Shown here: one piece after another, positions 1-6,730 of the stretch
Layout of the letters: each line of letters starts with the position of its first letter
Position numbering within the stretch: the first letter of the stretch is position 1
NCBI GenBank assembly: GCA_937927335.1
Contig: CALBDU010000048.1
Span: 1-27,971, forward strand
Length of the DNA: 27,971 nt
Direction of reading: 5' to 3'
From: an uncultured Clostridium sp.
GTDB lineage: Bacteria; Bacillota; Clostridia; Clostridiales; Clostridiaceae
The notes under the pieces: generated by a model
Seen by the model: only the letters and a program-made list of their open reading frames with translations
Database searches by the model: none
What the model was told of the DNA's origin: nothing
Program-made: the position numbers and the translations under genes

Positions 1-54
1 ACTGTAAATCTGTTGTCATCGACTTCGATGGTTCGAATCCATCTTCCTCCACCA
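1..54 (+). tRNA. tRNA-Tyr (GTA), 5' part cut off by window edge
   Basis: Bases 1-54 are identical to the last 54 bases of the complete tRNA-Tyr at 148-232. They include the GTA anticodon (4-6), the long variable arm, the T arm with GGTTCGAATCC and the encoded CCA end (52-54). The 5' half lies outside the window, so this is an intact gene truncated by the window edge and not a pseudogene. Confidence 0.93.
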
Positions 55-66
55 ATTAAATATCAT

Positions 67-141
67 GCTGGCATGGCTCAACGGTAGAGCAGCTGACTTG
101 TAATCAGCAGGTTGTAGGTTCGATTCCTATTGCCAGCTCCA
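67..141 (+). tRNA. tRNA-Thr (TGT)
   Basis: The 7-bp acceptor stem GCTGGCA/TGCCAGC closes a cloverleaf. The anticodon loop CTTGTAA carries TGT at 99-101, the T arm contains GGTTCGATTCC, and the CCA end is encoded at 139-141. The gene lies between two tRNA-Tyr copies with short spacers, so the three are probably processed from one transcript. Confidence 0.95.
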
Positions 142-147
142 TAACGC

Positions 148-232
148 GGAGGAATTCCCGAGCGGCCAAAGGGGGCAGACTGTAAATCTGTTGTCATCGA
201 CTTCGATGGTTCGAATCCATCTTCCTCCACCA
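148..232 (+). tRNA. tRNA-Tyr (GTA)
   Basis: This is an 85-nt class II tRNA with the long variable arm expected of bacterial tRNA-Tyr. The acceptor stem GGAGGAA/TTCCTCC pairs perfectly, the anticodon GTA is at 182-184 and CCA is encoded at 230-232. It is the last gene of the cluster and is followed directly by a terminator. Confidence 0.96.
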
Positions 233-268
233 AAAAAAAAGCATTTTTAACAAATGCTTTTTTTATTT
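232..268 (+). terminator. Terminator of the tRNA cluster
   Basis: An AAAAAGCATTT ... AAATGCTTTTT hairpin is followed by a run of T. It starts immediately after the CCA of tRNA-Tyr. Confidence 0.85.
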
Positions 269-279
269 TTCAAATTAAG

Positions 280-308
280 TTGACAAAGAGATTTACCTAT
301 GGTAACAT
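280..308 (+). promoter_or_regulatory. Sigma-A promoter for the metK S-box transcript
   Basis: A perfect -35 TTGACA (280-285) is separated by 17 bp from a -10 TAACAT (303-308). The predicted start near 315 lies just upstream of the riboswitch. Confidence 0.85.
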
Positions 309-331
309 ATGCATTGTAATTGAATAGATAA

Positions 332-440
332 TACTCTTATCAAGAGAGGCGGAGGGATAGGGCCCGATGAAACCCGGCAACCGGCGCATTTGCGCAATGG
401 TGCCAATTCCTGCAGAATTTTTCTGCGAGATAAGAGAGGA
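332..440 (+). ncRNA. SAM-I (S-box) riboswitch
   Basis: The hallmark S-box core is present, with AGAGAGGCGGAGGGATAGGG followed by CCCGATGAAACCCGGCAACC and a GGTGCCAATTCC segment. P1 forms between CTCTTATC (334-341) and GATAAGAG (429-436). The 3' strand of P1 and the adjoining AGAGG (431-439) can instead pair with CCTCTTCTTA (460-469) of the terminator, giving the usual antiterminator switch. High SAM should therefore end transcription before metK. Confidence 0.97.
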
Positions 441-457
441 CTATGTGTGCGCAGCTA

Positions 458-490
458 AACCTCTTCTTATCGAAGAGGTTTTATTTTTTT
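458..490 (+). terminator. Riboswitch-controlled terminator before metK
   Basis: The stem AACCTCTT/AAGAGGTT (458-465 and 473-480) is followed by TTATTTTTTT. Its 5' strand can alternatively pair with the 3' side of the S-box P1. Confidence 0.92.
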
Positions 491-507
491 ATGGGAGGGA
501 TTAAATT

Positions 508-1683
508 ATGAGAAGATTATTTACTTCAGAATCTGTAACAGAAGGACATCCGGATAAAATATGCGACCAGATATCAGATGCGGTTTTAGATGCCATATTG
601 GAAAAGGATCCGGAAGGCAGGGTTGCCTGCGATTGTGCGGTTACTACAGGAATAGTGTTTGTAATAGGAGAGATATCTACAAGCTGTTATGTGGATATTC
701 CTAAAATAGTAAGAAAGACTGTTGAGGATATTGGCTATACAAGAGCAAAGTTTGGATTTGATTCAAGCACATGCTCGGTTGTTACATCAATTGATGAACA
801 GTCTGCAGATATCGCTATGGGTGTTAATGAAGCACTGGAATCAAAAAAAGGCGAAATGGATAAAATAGATGCTGTAGGAGCAGGAGATCAGGGCATGATG
901 TTTGGTTATGCCACTAATGAAACTCCTGAATATATGCCAATGCCTATAGCCTTGGCCCATAAACTTTCAAGAAGGCTTACAAAGGTAAGGAAGGACGGAT
1001 TATTAAATTACTTAAGACCAGACGGCAAAACTCAGGTAACCATTGAATATGAAAATGAAAAACCTGTAAGAGTTGATACTATTGTTGTTTCAACTCAGCA
1101 CGGACCAGAGGTTTCACATGACCAGATTGAAAAGGATATTATAGAGCATGTAATAAAAGCAGTAATACCAGCAGAATTGCTGGATGAAAATACAAGATAC
1201 TTTATTAATCCTACCGGCAGATTTGTGGTAGGCGGACCACAGGGTGATTCAGGCCTTACAGGAAGAAAAATCATAGTTGATACTTACGGTGGATACGGAA
1301 GACACGGCGGTGGAGCTTTCTCAGGAAAGGATCCAACAAAGGTTGACAGATCTGCTGCCTATGCTGCCAGATGGGTAGCAAAGAACCTGGTTGCTGCAGG
1401 AGTTGCCGAAAAGCTGGAAATCCAGCTGGCTTATGCAATTGGAGTTGCAAAACCTGTTTCCATTGAGGTGGAGACCTTTGGCACAGGAAAAGTTGACGAG
1501 GACAGGATTATTGAAATAGTTCAGAAGGTATTTGATTTAAGACCAGGTGCCATAATAAGAGATCTTGACCTTAGAAGACCAATATACAAACAGGTAGCTG
1601 CTTATGGTCACTTTGGAAGAAATGATGTGGATGTTCCTTGGGAAAAATTAAATAAGGTAGATGAAATAAAAAAATATTTATAG
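508..1683 (+). CDS. metK: S-adenosylmethionine synthetase
   Basis: This enzyme makes S-adenosylmethionine from methionine and ATP, releasing phosphate and pyrophosphate, in the cytosol. The 391-residue length is typical. The N-terminal ATP-binding motif GHPDK is at 13-17, the GAGDQG motif is near 124, and the glycine-rich phosphate loop GGGAFSGKDPTKVDRSAAY is near 267. The start ATG has a GGGAGGG ribosome binding site eight bases upstream. It is a single-gene unit bounded by the S-box riboswitch upstream and a strong terminator downstream, so its product SAM is expected to repress it by feedback. Confidence 0.98.
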   Translation: MRRLFTSESVTEGHPDKICDQISDAVLDAILEKDPEGRVACDCAVTTGIVFVIGEISTSCYVDIPKIVRKTVEDIGYTRAKFGFDSSTCSVVTSIDEQSADIAMGVNEALESKKGEMDKIDAVGAGDQGMMFGYATNETPEYMPMPIALAHKLSRRLTKVRKDGLLNYLRPDGKTQVTIEYENEKPVRVDTIVVSTQHGPEVSHDQIEKDIIEHVIKAVIPAELLDENTRYFINPTGRFVVGGPQGDSGLTGRKIIVDTYGGYGRHGGGAFSGKDPTKVDRSAAYAARWVAKNLVAAGVAEKLEIQLAYAIGVAKPVSIEVETFGTGKVDEDRIIEIVQKVFDLRPGAIIRDLDLRRPIYKQVAAYGHFGRNDVDVPWEKLNKVDEIKKYL

Positions 1684-1689
1684 TTTAAT

Positions 1690-1727
1690 AAAAGCTGCTG
1701 AGGGTAAAAACTTCAGCAGCTTTTTAT
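1690..1727 (+). terminator. Terminator after metK
   Basis: An AAAGCTGCTGAGG/CTTCAGCAGCTTT hairpin, with one G-T pair, is followed by TTTTTATATA. Confidence 0.9.
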
Positions 1728-1777
1728 ATATTAATTTAATATGATATAATTAAAGAAAAATGTATTGGAGCGTTAGC

Positions 1778-4012
1778 ATGCAGGAAATTGAAGGTTTTGT
1801 AGAAACCATAGTATATAAAAATGATGAAAATGGATATATAGTTGCAAGGTTCAGTGATGGCGGGCAGCTCACTACAATAGTAGGCTATATCCCATATCTC
1901 ACCGAAGGTCAAAACCTGAAGCTTTCCGGTGAATGGATTGTTCACCCTGAATACGGCCAGCAGTTTAAAGTTCTTGGATCAGAGGAGCTGCTTCCAAACT
2001 CAATAAATGGGATCGAAAAATATTTGGCTTCAGGAGTAATAACTGGCATAGGACCAGTGACTGCAAAAAAAATAGTAGAGAAATTTGGAGAGGATACCCT
2101 TAAAATACTGGATACACATGTTGAAAGGCTTCTTGAAATAGAAGGCATAGGGGAAAGAAAAATAGCCGTGATAAGTGAATCCTTCAATAAGCAGTTTGAA
2201 ATAAGAAACATAATGATGTTTATGCAAAATTATGGAGTCACTCCTAACCAGTGCGGAAAGATTTACAAAAGGTTCGGATCAGACTCCATAAAGGTAGTTA
2301 AGGAAAATCCATATATAATTACTGAAGAAATATCAGGCATAGGGTTTAAAACAGCGGATAAAATAGCAAGAAATCTAGGTGTTGAAGGTAATTCACCCTT
2401 TAGGATCGAAAGTGGCATAAAGTACCTCATAAATCAGTTTTGTTCATTAGGGAATACGTATATGCCAAAAGAAAAGCTTATAAAAAGTGCTGTGGATGCA
2501 CTTACTGTTTCTGAGGAGGAGATCGAACAAGGAATATATTCTTGTGCTGTGGATGGCAAAATTGTGGTTGAAAATGTGGAGAATGAAACTTGTATTTTCA
2601 CTCTTCCCTATTACTATTGCGAGCTTGGAGTTACAAAAAAAATCATACAGATTTCACTGGAGGAGTATAAGGAACTTAGTATTGATATCTATGAGGAAAT
2701 TCAGAGCTTTGAAAAAATCAATAATGTGAGCTTTGCACCATCCCAGAAGGAAGCAATTAAAGGGGCATTTGAAAACGGGGTTGAAATAATAACTGGCGGT
2801 CCGGGTACCGGTAAAACCACAATTATTAACTGTATAACGGAAATTTTTGAAAGGGCAAACCTAAAGGTGTTAATGGGTGCCCCTACAGGAAGAGCTGCTA
2901 AAAGAATGTCTGAAGCCACCGGCAGGGAAGCTAAAACCATACACAGACTTCTTGAAATGGGAATAAGCAACGATGAGGATGCATTATTTTCAAGAGATGA
3001 GGATAGTCCTTTAGAATGTGATGTATTAATAGTTGATGAGGCATCAATGATCGACATTATGCTTATGAACAGCCTTTTGAAGGCAATTACCGCAGGCACA
3101 AGACTTATAATAGTAGGGGATGTGGATCAGCTTCCTTCAGTGGGACCTGGTAATGTGCTTAAGGATTTAATTGACAGCAAATGGCTTAAGGTTATAAGAC
3201 TAAAGGAAATATTCAGACAATCCAAGGAAAGCATGATTATTGTTAATGCTCATAAAATTAATGAAGGCGAAATGCCTGTAATAAATGCAAAAAATAATGA
3301 CTTCTACTTTATAAATGAAGAAGATCCGAACAGGATACTACAGACACTAATTGACCTAATAAGAAAAAGGCTGCCCTCCTTTAATAAAAACTGGGATCCT
3401 AACAGGAATATCCAAATATTGTCTCCTATGAGAAAGGGCGTTCTTGGAGTAGTCAATTTAAACCAGAGGCTGCAGGACATATTAAATCCAGGTGATCCTG
3501 AGAAAAAAGAAAAGCAGTTAAAGAATATGCTTCTCCGGGTGGGAGATAAGGTAATGCAGACTAAAAACAACTATTCCCTTAAATGGGTCAGAGTTTCGGG
3601 AGAAGGCGAAGATGAGGGAGTTGGAATATTTAACGGAGATGTAGGGTATATCGAAGATATAAATGAAGAGGATAACACCGTATCAGTAATTTTTGATGAT
3701 GAGCGGCAGGTGATCTATGACGGTATATATCTGGAGGATATAGATCTGGCATATGCAGTTACAATTCACAAAAGTCAGGGCTGTGAATTTCCGGTGGTGA
3801 TTATACCTGTATTTATGGGGCCTCCAATGCTTATGAACAGAAATCTTCTGTATACTGGAATTACCAGGGCAAAACAAATGGTTGTTATAGTTGGATCGAA
3901 AAGATCGCTCCATAGTATGGTTAACAATAACAGGGGATTTGAGAGATATTCCATGCTCAAGTGGAGAATTACTGATATAGTCCAGCATGGCTTGGAGGAG
4001 GTAAATTTATAA
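1778..4012 (+). CDS. recD2: RecD2-type superfamily 1 DNA helicase
   Basis: This is a RecD/TraA-family 5'-3' DNA helicase of the RecBC-independent RecD2 group, implicated in repair and recombination. The N-terminal OB-like segment (about 1-75) is followed by helix-hairpin-helix repeats (SGVITGIGPVTAKKI, LEIEGIGERKI, ISGIGFKTADKIA). The motor then carries Walker A GGPGTGKTT near 340, motif II VDEAS near 420 and a C-terminal YAVTIHKSQG motif. The frame is open from 1760, but ATG 1778 is preferred because GGAG (1767-1770) sits seven bases before it. That gives 744 residues. The stop codon overlaps the next start (TAATG), so it is probably co-transcribed with the ComFA-like gene and comFC. Confidence 0.93.
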   Translation: MQEIEGFVETIVYKNDENGYIVARFSDGGQLTTIVGYIPYLTEGQNLKLSGEWIVHPEYGQQFKVLGSEELLPNSINGIEKYLASGVITGIGPVTAKKIVEKFGEDTLKILDTHVERLLEIEGIGERKIAVISESFNKQFEIRNIMMFMQNYGVTPNQCGKIYKRFGSDSIKVVKENPYIITEEISGIGFKTADKIARNLGVEGNSPFRIESGIKYLINQFCSLGNTYMPKEKLIKSAVDALTVSEEEIEQGIYSCAVDGKIVVENVENETCIFTLPYYYCELGVTKKIIQISLEEYKELSIDIYEEIQSFEKINNVSFAPSQKEAIKGAFENGVEIITGGPGTGKTTIINCITEIFERANLKVLMGAPTGRAAKRMSEATGREAKTIHRLLEMGISNDEDALFSRDEDSPLECDVLIVDEASMIDIMLMNSLLKAITAGTRLIIVGDVDQLPSVGPGNVLKDLIDSKWLKVIRLKEIFRQSKESMIIVNAHKINEGEMPVINAKNNDFYFINEEDPNRILQTLIDLIRKRLPSFNKNWDPNRNIQILSPMRKGVLGVVNLNQRLQDILNPGDPEKKEKQLKNMLLRVGDKVMQTKNNYSLKWVRVSGEGEDEGVGIFNGDVGYIEDINEEDNTVSVIFDDERQVIYDGIYLEDIDLAYAVTIHKSQGCEFPVVIIPVFMGPPMLMNRNLLYTGITRAKQMVVIVGSKRSLHSMVNNNRGFERYSMLKWRITDIVQHGLEEVNL

Positions 4013-5031
4013 TGAATTTTAAAAATTTATGCTCTACCGAGGAAAGGGAGAAAGTTAGTGACTATATTGACAGCTGGGGCTGGGCTTCTGAAAGAGAACT
4101 TAATGTTATTACTCCGCCTTGGAATGGCGCCGATATATTTTTAAAAATTGTGCTGTCCTATACTAAAAAAGGGAAGAGCATTTTATATGTAACGGATGAA
4201 AATGAGGATATTCAGGTTATTGACTCCATAAAAAGGAATTCTGACTATAGAGGCTATACCCATATAAGAAGAACTTCAGACCAAATGGATTCCAACATGG
4301 TTATAGCAAATTTCAAATCGGCAATAACTCTAAACAGGAAATTTGATTTAATTATTTATGATGAAATAAATAGTCTTCCCCAGCATGAAAGCAACAGCAT
4401 AATAAAACTTCTGGATGAACTCTCCGAAGAAAACGGAAAACGAATAGCCTACTCAGTAGAGCGGATTTTTAAAAATAGCAATGATATAATACTCCCTGTA
4501 AGAGATAAGAATGTACCCGTGATTGAACCCAGAGATATAATTACCAGGGTTGATATAAACAAGGACATTCCCTATGTGGTATATGACTATTTAAAATGGT
4601 CAATAAATAATAACAGGAATGTAATAATATATGTGCCTAGTGAAGACAAGGTTGAAAAGGTATTTAATTATATGAATAAATACACTTGGGATAAACTATG
4701 TAATATTTCATATTTCATCAAGGATAAAAGCGATATAAAGACAATGTTTAATTTTTATAGAAGAAAAAAATCAATTATGATTACAAATGAATTTAGCATG
4801 GCTCCTGCAAGTCTTGCCAATACAGACATCATGGTATATTTCGCCAACAACCCCGTGTTCAGCCATAAAGTTTTAACTCACATTTGCTCCAGGGTAAATA
4901 AGACGGAAAGCAATTCCATGGGGGAGGCTGTTCTTCTTTTTAATGAAAAATGCAGTAACATAGATGCTGCCAAGGAAATTGCAAGGAATTTCAACAAGGA
5001 AGCGTGGGATATGGGATTATTAAAGTTATAA
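4012..5031 (+). CDS. ComFA-like protein with degenerate helicase motifs
   Basis: This 339-residue protein lies between recD2 (1-nt overlap) and comFC (28-nt overlap), the position that ComFA occupies in comF operons. Superfamily 2 helicase traces remain: FDLIIYDEIN at 111-120 in the place of the DEAD box, and a C-terminal segment (GEAVLLFNEKCSNIDAAKEIARNFNKEA...GLL) laid out like the ComFA C-terminus. The region where ComFA has its P-loop reads ITPPWNGADIFLK (33-45), with no GxGKT. Motif VI, normally GRVGR, reads SRVNK (293-297). The N-terminal four-cysteine zinc finger of ComFA is also missing. My inference is a ComFA homologue without ATPase activity. A very divergent unrelated helicase is less likely. 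Confidence 0.72.
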   Translation: MNFKNLCSTEEREKVSDYIDSWGWASERELNVITPPWNGADIFLKIVLSYTKKGKSILYVTDENEDIQVIDSIKRNSDYRGYTHIRRTSDQMDSNMVIANFKSAITLNRKFDLIIYDEINSLPQHESNSIIKLLDELSEENGKRIAYSVERIFKNSNDIILPVRDKNVPVIEPRDIITRVDINKDIPYVVYDYLKWSINNNRNVIIYVPSEDKVEKVFNYMNKYTWDKLCNISYFIKDKSDIKTMFNFYRRKKSIMITNEFSMAPASLANTDIMVYFANNPVFSHKVLTHICSRVNKTESNSMGEAVLLFNEKCSNIDAAKEIARNFNKEAWDMGLLKL

Positions 5032-5684
5032 AGTATATTTGGGAATGTATTTTGGAAGTGATCTTCTGCGGAGACGAAAAATGTATTATCTGCGGTATGG
5101 ATATTTATGATGAGGATCACCTTTGCACAAGCTGCAGGAACAGGATTATGATATGCAGATATCCAAAGCAAATTGAGCATGACGGACTGAGTATCAAATG
5201 CTACAGTGCTTCATACTATTCCAAAGTAGTAAGAGAATTGATTATAAGGCTTAAATATAAGAAGGATTATGGAAGTGGTGAAATCCTGGCAGCACTTATG
5301 GTTAACACAGTTAAGGAAAATGAACTTAAGCCTGATTATATCACTTTCGTTCCTGCTTCAGAAAATACTATAAAAAAAAGGGGCTATAACCAAAGCATGC
5401 TTTTAGCGAAGCTGTTAGCAAGGCAGTTGGGGTTCGAGCTTATTGATGTATTGGAAAAATCCTCCAATGCAAGGGATCAAATAGGCCTTGGTAAAAAAGA
5501 AAGATTTGATAATATAAAGGGCACCTTTAAGTTAAAAACTGATCTGGATATAAGAAATAAAAGCATTTTACTAGTGGATGACGTTATTACTACTGGTGCC
5601 ACTGCGGTGTGGTGCAGCCAGGTTTTAATAAAAAATGGAGCAAAGGAAGTTATAGTATTGACTGCGGCAAAAAGTAAGGTATAA
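5004..5684 (+). CDS. comFC: ComFC-family phosphoribosyltransferase-like protein
   Basis: ComFC acts in the cytosol in DNA uptake in competent Firmicutes, and in other bacteria its family is represented by GntX-type proteins. The 226-residue protein has an N-terminal zinc knuckle with C27, C30, C41 and C44. The type I phosphoribosyltransferase fold follows, with the PRPP-binding signature LLVDDVITTGAT at 189-200. The GTG start at 5004 overlaps the preceding gene by 28 nt, and its AAGGA ribosome binding site is only three bases away. A TTG at 5052 is an alternative start, so the N-terminus is uncertain. The last codons contain the promoter of the raiA-motif RNA, and the stop codon lies inside its -10 box. 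Confidence 0.9.
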   Translation: MGYGIIKVIKYIWECILEVIFCGDEKCIICGMDIYDEDHLCTSCRNRIMICRYPKQIEHDGLSIKCYSASYYSKVVRELIIRLKYKKDYGSGEILAALMVNTVKENELKPDYITFVPASENTIKKRGYNQSMLLAKLLARQLGFELIDVLEKSSNARDQIGLGKKERFDNIKGTFKLKTDLDIRNKSILLVDDVITTGATAVWCSQVLIKNGAKEVIVLTAAKSKV

Positions 5685-5685
5685 T
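5658..5685 (+). promoter_or_regulatory. Sigma-A promoter of the raiA-motif RNA, inside comFC
   Basis: The -35 TTGACT (5658-5663) is separated by 16 bp from a perfect -10 TATAAT (5680-5685). The comFC stop TAA (5682-5684) is contained in the -10 hexamer. The predicted start near 5692 falls just before the first paired base of the RNA at 5695. Confidence 0.82.
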
Positions 5686-5691
5686 TTAATA

Positions 5692-5900
5692 TAGTAAGTT
5701 AGGTTTGTGGTTGAAAGTCGAGGCTAGTCGCAGGCAAAACGATCCACGTAAGTTAAATAAAATGTTTAATGAGCATGGTGCGGTATAGAAGTAAGTCCTG
5801 CCGTTTAAAGACGAGAGAACTGTCAGTGAGAGGTTGATTCCGGGTAGCGAAGGTTCCAGCAGGCGGGTGTGGGGGCAAAGACCAGGTCAGCTAACTTAAT
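5692..5900 (+). ncRNA. raiA-motif structured RNA
   Basis: The 350 bases between comFC and hpf contain no plausible protein gene but do hold a compact RNA of about 200 nt. A perfect 8-bp closing helix pairs TAAGTTAG (5695-5702) with CTAACTTA (5891-5898). An internal GTGG/CCAC pairing (5707-5710 and 5744-5747) is also possible. The interior is GC-richer than its surroundings and rich in GNRA- and GA-type segments, as in large structured RNAs. Its own promoter lies just upstream and its own terminator just downstream. The raiA motif is a known large noncoding RNA of Firmicutes and Actinobacteria found upstream of raiA/hpf. The location matches exactly, but the class was assigned without a covariance model. 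Confidence 0.82.
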
Positions 5901-5901
5901 T

Positions 5902-5935
5902 AAAAGTTCCGGTATATCCGGAACTTTTATTGTTT
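5902..5935 (+). terminator. Terminator of the raiA-motif RNA
   Basis: The perfect 11-bp stem AAAAGTTCCGG/CCGGAACTTTT (5902-5912 and 5918-5928) is followed by ATTGTTT. It separates the RNA from hpf. Confidence 0.9.
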
Positions 5936-5955
5936 AAAAATTTACTTTTTATCTA

Positions 5956-5984
5956 TTGAATTTTATGTGCAAGAGTATTAAAAT
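5956..5984 (+). promoter_or_regulatory. Candidate sigma-A promoter of hpf
   Basis: TTGAAT (5956-5961), a 17-bp spacer and TAAAAT (5979-5984) lie between the RNA terminator and hpf. This would let hpf be transcribed separately from the RNA. Confidence 0.6.
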
Positions 5985-6036
5985 GTAAATAACTAATAAT
6001 ACTGAATTTTCTAACTATAAGAAAGGGGCTGGAAAT

Positions 6037-6582
6037 ATGAAAATAACAGTAAGTGGGAAAAATATGGAGATCACTGCTGCTTTAAGGAGCACAGTAGAAA
6101 AAAAGCTTTCGAAGCTGGAACGCTATTTTAACCCTAATGTGGAAGCCCAGGTAACATTCAGCGTTGAAAAAAACAGAAGCATGAATAAGACCAAGCAGGT
6201 AATTGAGGTTACAATTCCATTCAACGGAGTAATTCTTAGAGGCGAAGAAGCAAATGATGATATGTATACTTCAATTGATCTGGTAGTAGACAAACTAGAA
6301 GGTCAGATCAGGAAACAGAAAACCAAGCTTGAAAGAAGAACTCATGGCGATTCTTTAAGATATCAATATATTCCTGATATTGAAGAGGATGCAAAAAATG
6401 AACTTAAAATTGTAAGGACTAAGAGATTTGCAGTAAAGCCAATGTCATCGGAAGAGGCAGTTCTTCAAATGGAGTTATTAGGACACAGCTTCTTTGTATT
6501 CAAGGATGCTGACTCAGAAGAAGTTAACGTAGTTTATAAAAGAAAAGATGGTAATTACGGTTTAATTGAACCTGAATTTTAA
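6037..6582 (+). CDS. hpf: Long-form ribosome hibernation promoting factor
   Basis: Long HPF (also called RaiA or YvyD) binds the small ribosomal subunit and joins two 70S ribosomes into inactive 100S dimers in stationary phase. At 181 residues it is the long form. The N-terminal ribosome-binding domain covers about 1-100 (MKITVSGKNMEITAALRSTV onward), followed by a linker and a C-terminal dimerization domain (about 125-181, with KRFAVKPMSSEEAVLQM and GHSFFVFKD). AAAGGGG provides the ribosome binding site. It is a single-gene unit with its own terminator, next to the raiA-motif RNA. Confidence 0.95.
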   Translation: MKITVSGKNMEITAALRSTVEKKLSKLERYFNPNVEAQVTFSVEKNRSMNKTKQVIEVTIPFNGVILRGEEANDDMYTSIDLVVDKLEGQIRKQKTKLERRTHGDSLRYQYIPDIEEDAKNELKIVRTKRFAVKPMSSEEAVLQMELLGHSFFVFKDADSEEVNVVYKRKDGNYGLIEPEF

Positions 6583-6615
6583 AAAGGGGAGGCTGAAGCT
6601 TCCCCTTTAGTTTAT
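6583..6615 (+). terminator. Terminator after hpf
   Basis: A hairpin of AAAGGGGAGGCT and AGCTTCCCCTTT, with one G-T pair, is followed by a T-rich stretch directly after the stop codon. Confidence 0.85.
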
Positions 6616-6657
6616 TTTTAATAAATAATGACAATAATTAAATAAAGTTCATAAAAG

Positions 6658-6686
6658 TTGAATGGAAAAAAATTAGATGATATAAT
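6658..6686 (+). promoter_or_regulatory. Sigma-A promoter of secA
   Basis: TTGAAT (6658-6663), a 17-bp spacer and a perfect TATAAT (6681-6686) lie about 45 bases upstream of the secA start. Confidence 0.8.
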
Positions 6687-6730
6687 TTATATGTTAATAA
6701 TGTAAAAATAAAGTTTGAGAGGATATACAT

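Noticed and set aside
2701..3099. Open frame of 132 codons on the minus strand inside recD2
   Set aside because: It is antisense to the helicase Walker motifs, with no ribosome binding site and no recognisable domain.
5692..5900. RNase P RNA or 6S RNA as the identity of the structured RNA
   Set aside because: It lacks the RNase P hallmark GAGGAAAGTCC, is too short for a B-type RNase P RNA, and does not form the long central bubble of 6S RNA. The position next to hpf fits the raiA motif.
5936..6036. Sigma-H or sigma-B promoter for hpf, as known in Bacillus
   Set aside because: No matching -35/-10 pair was found; only a sigma-A-like pair is present.
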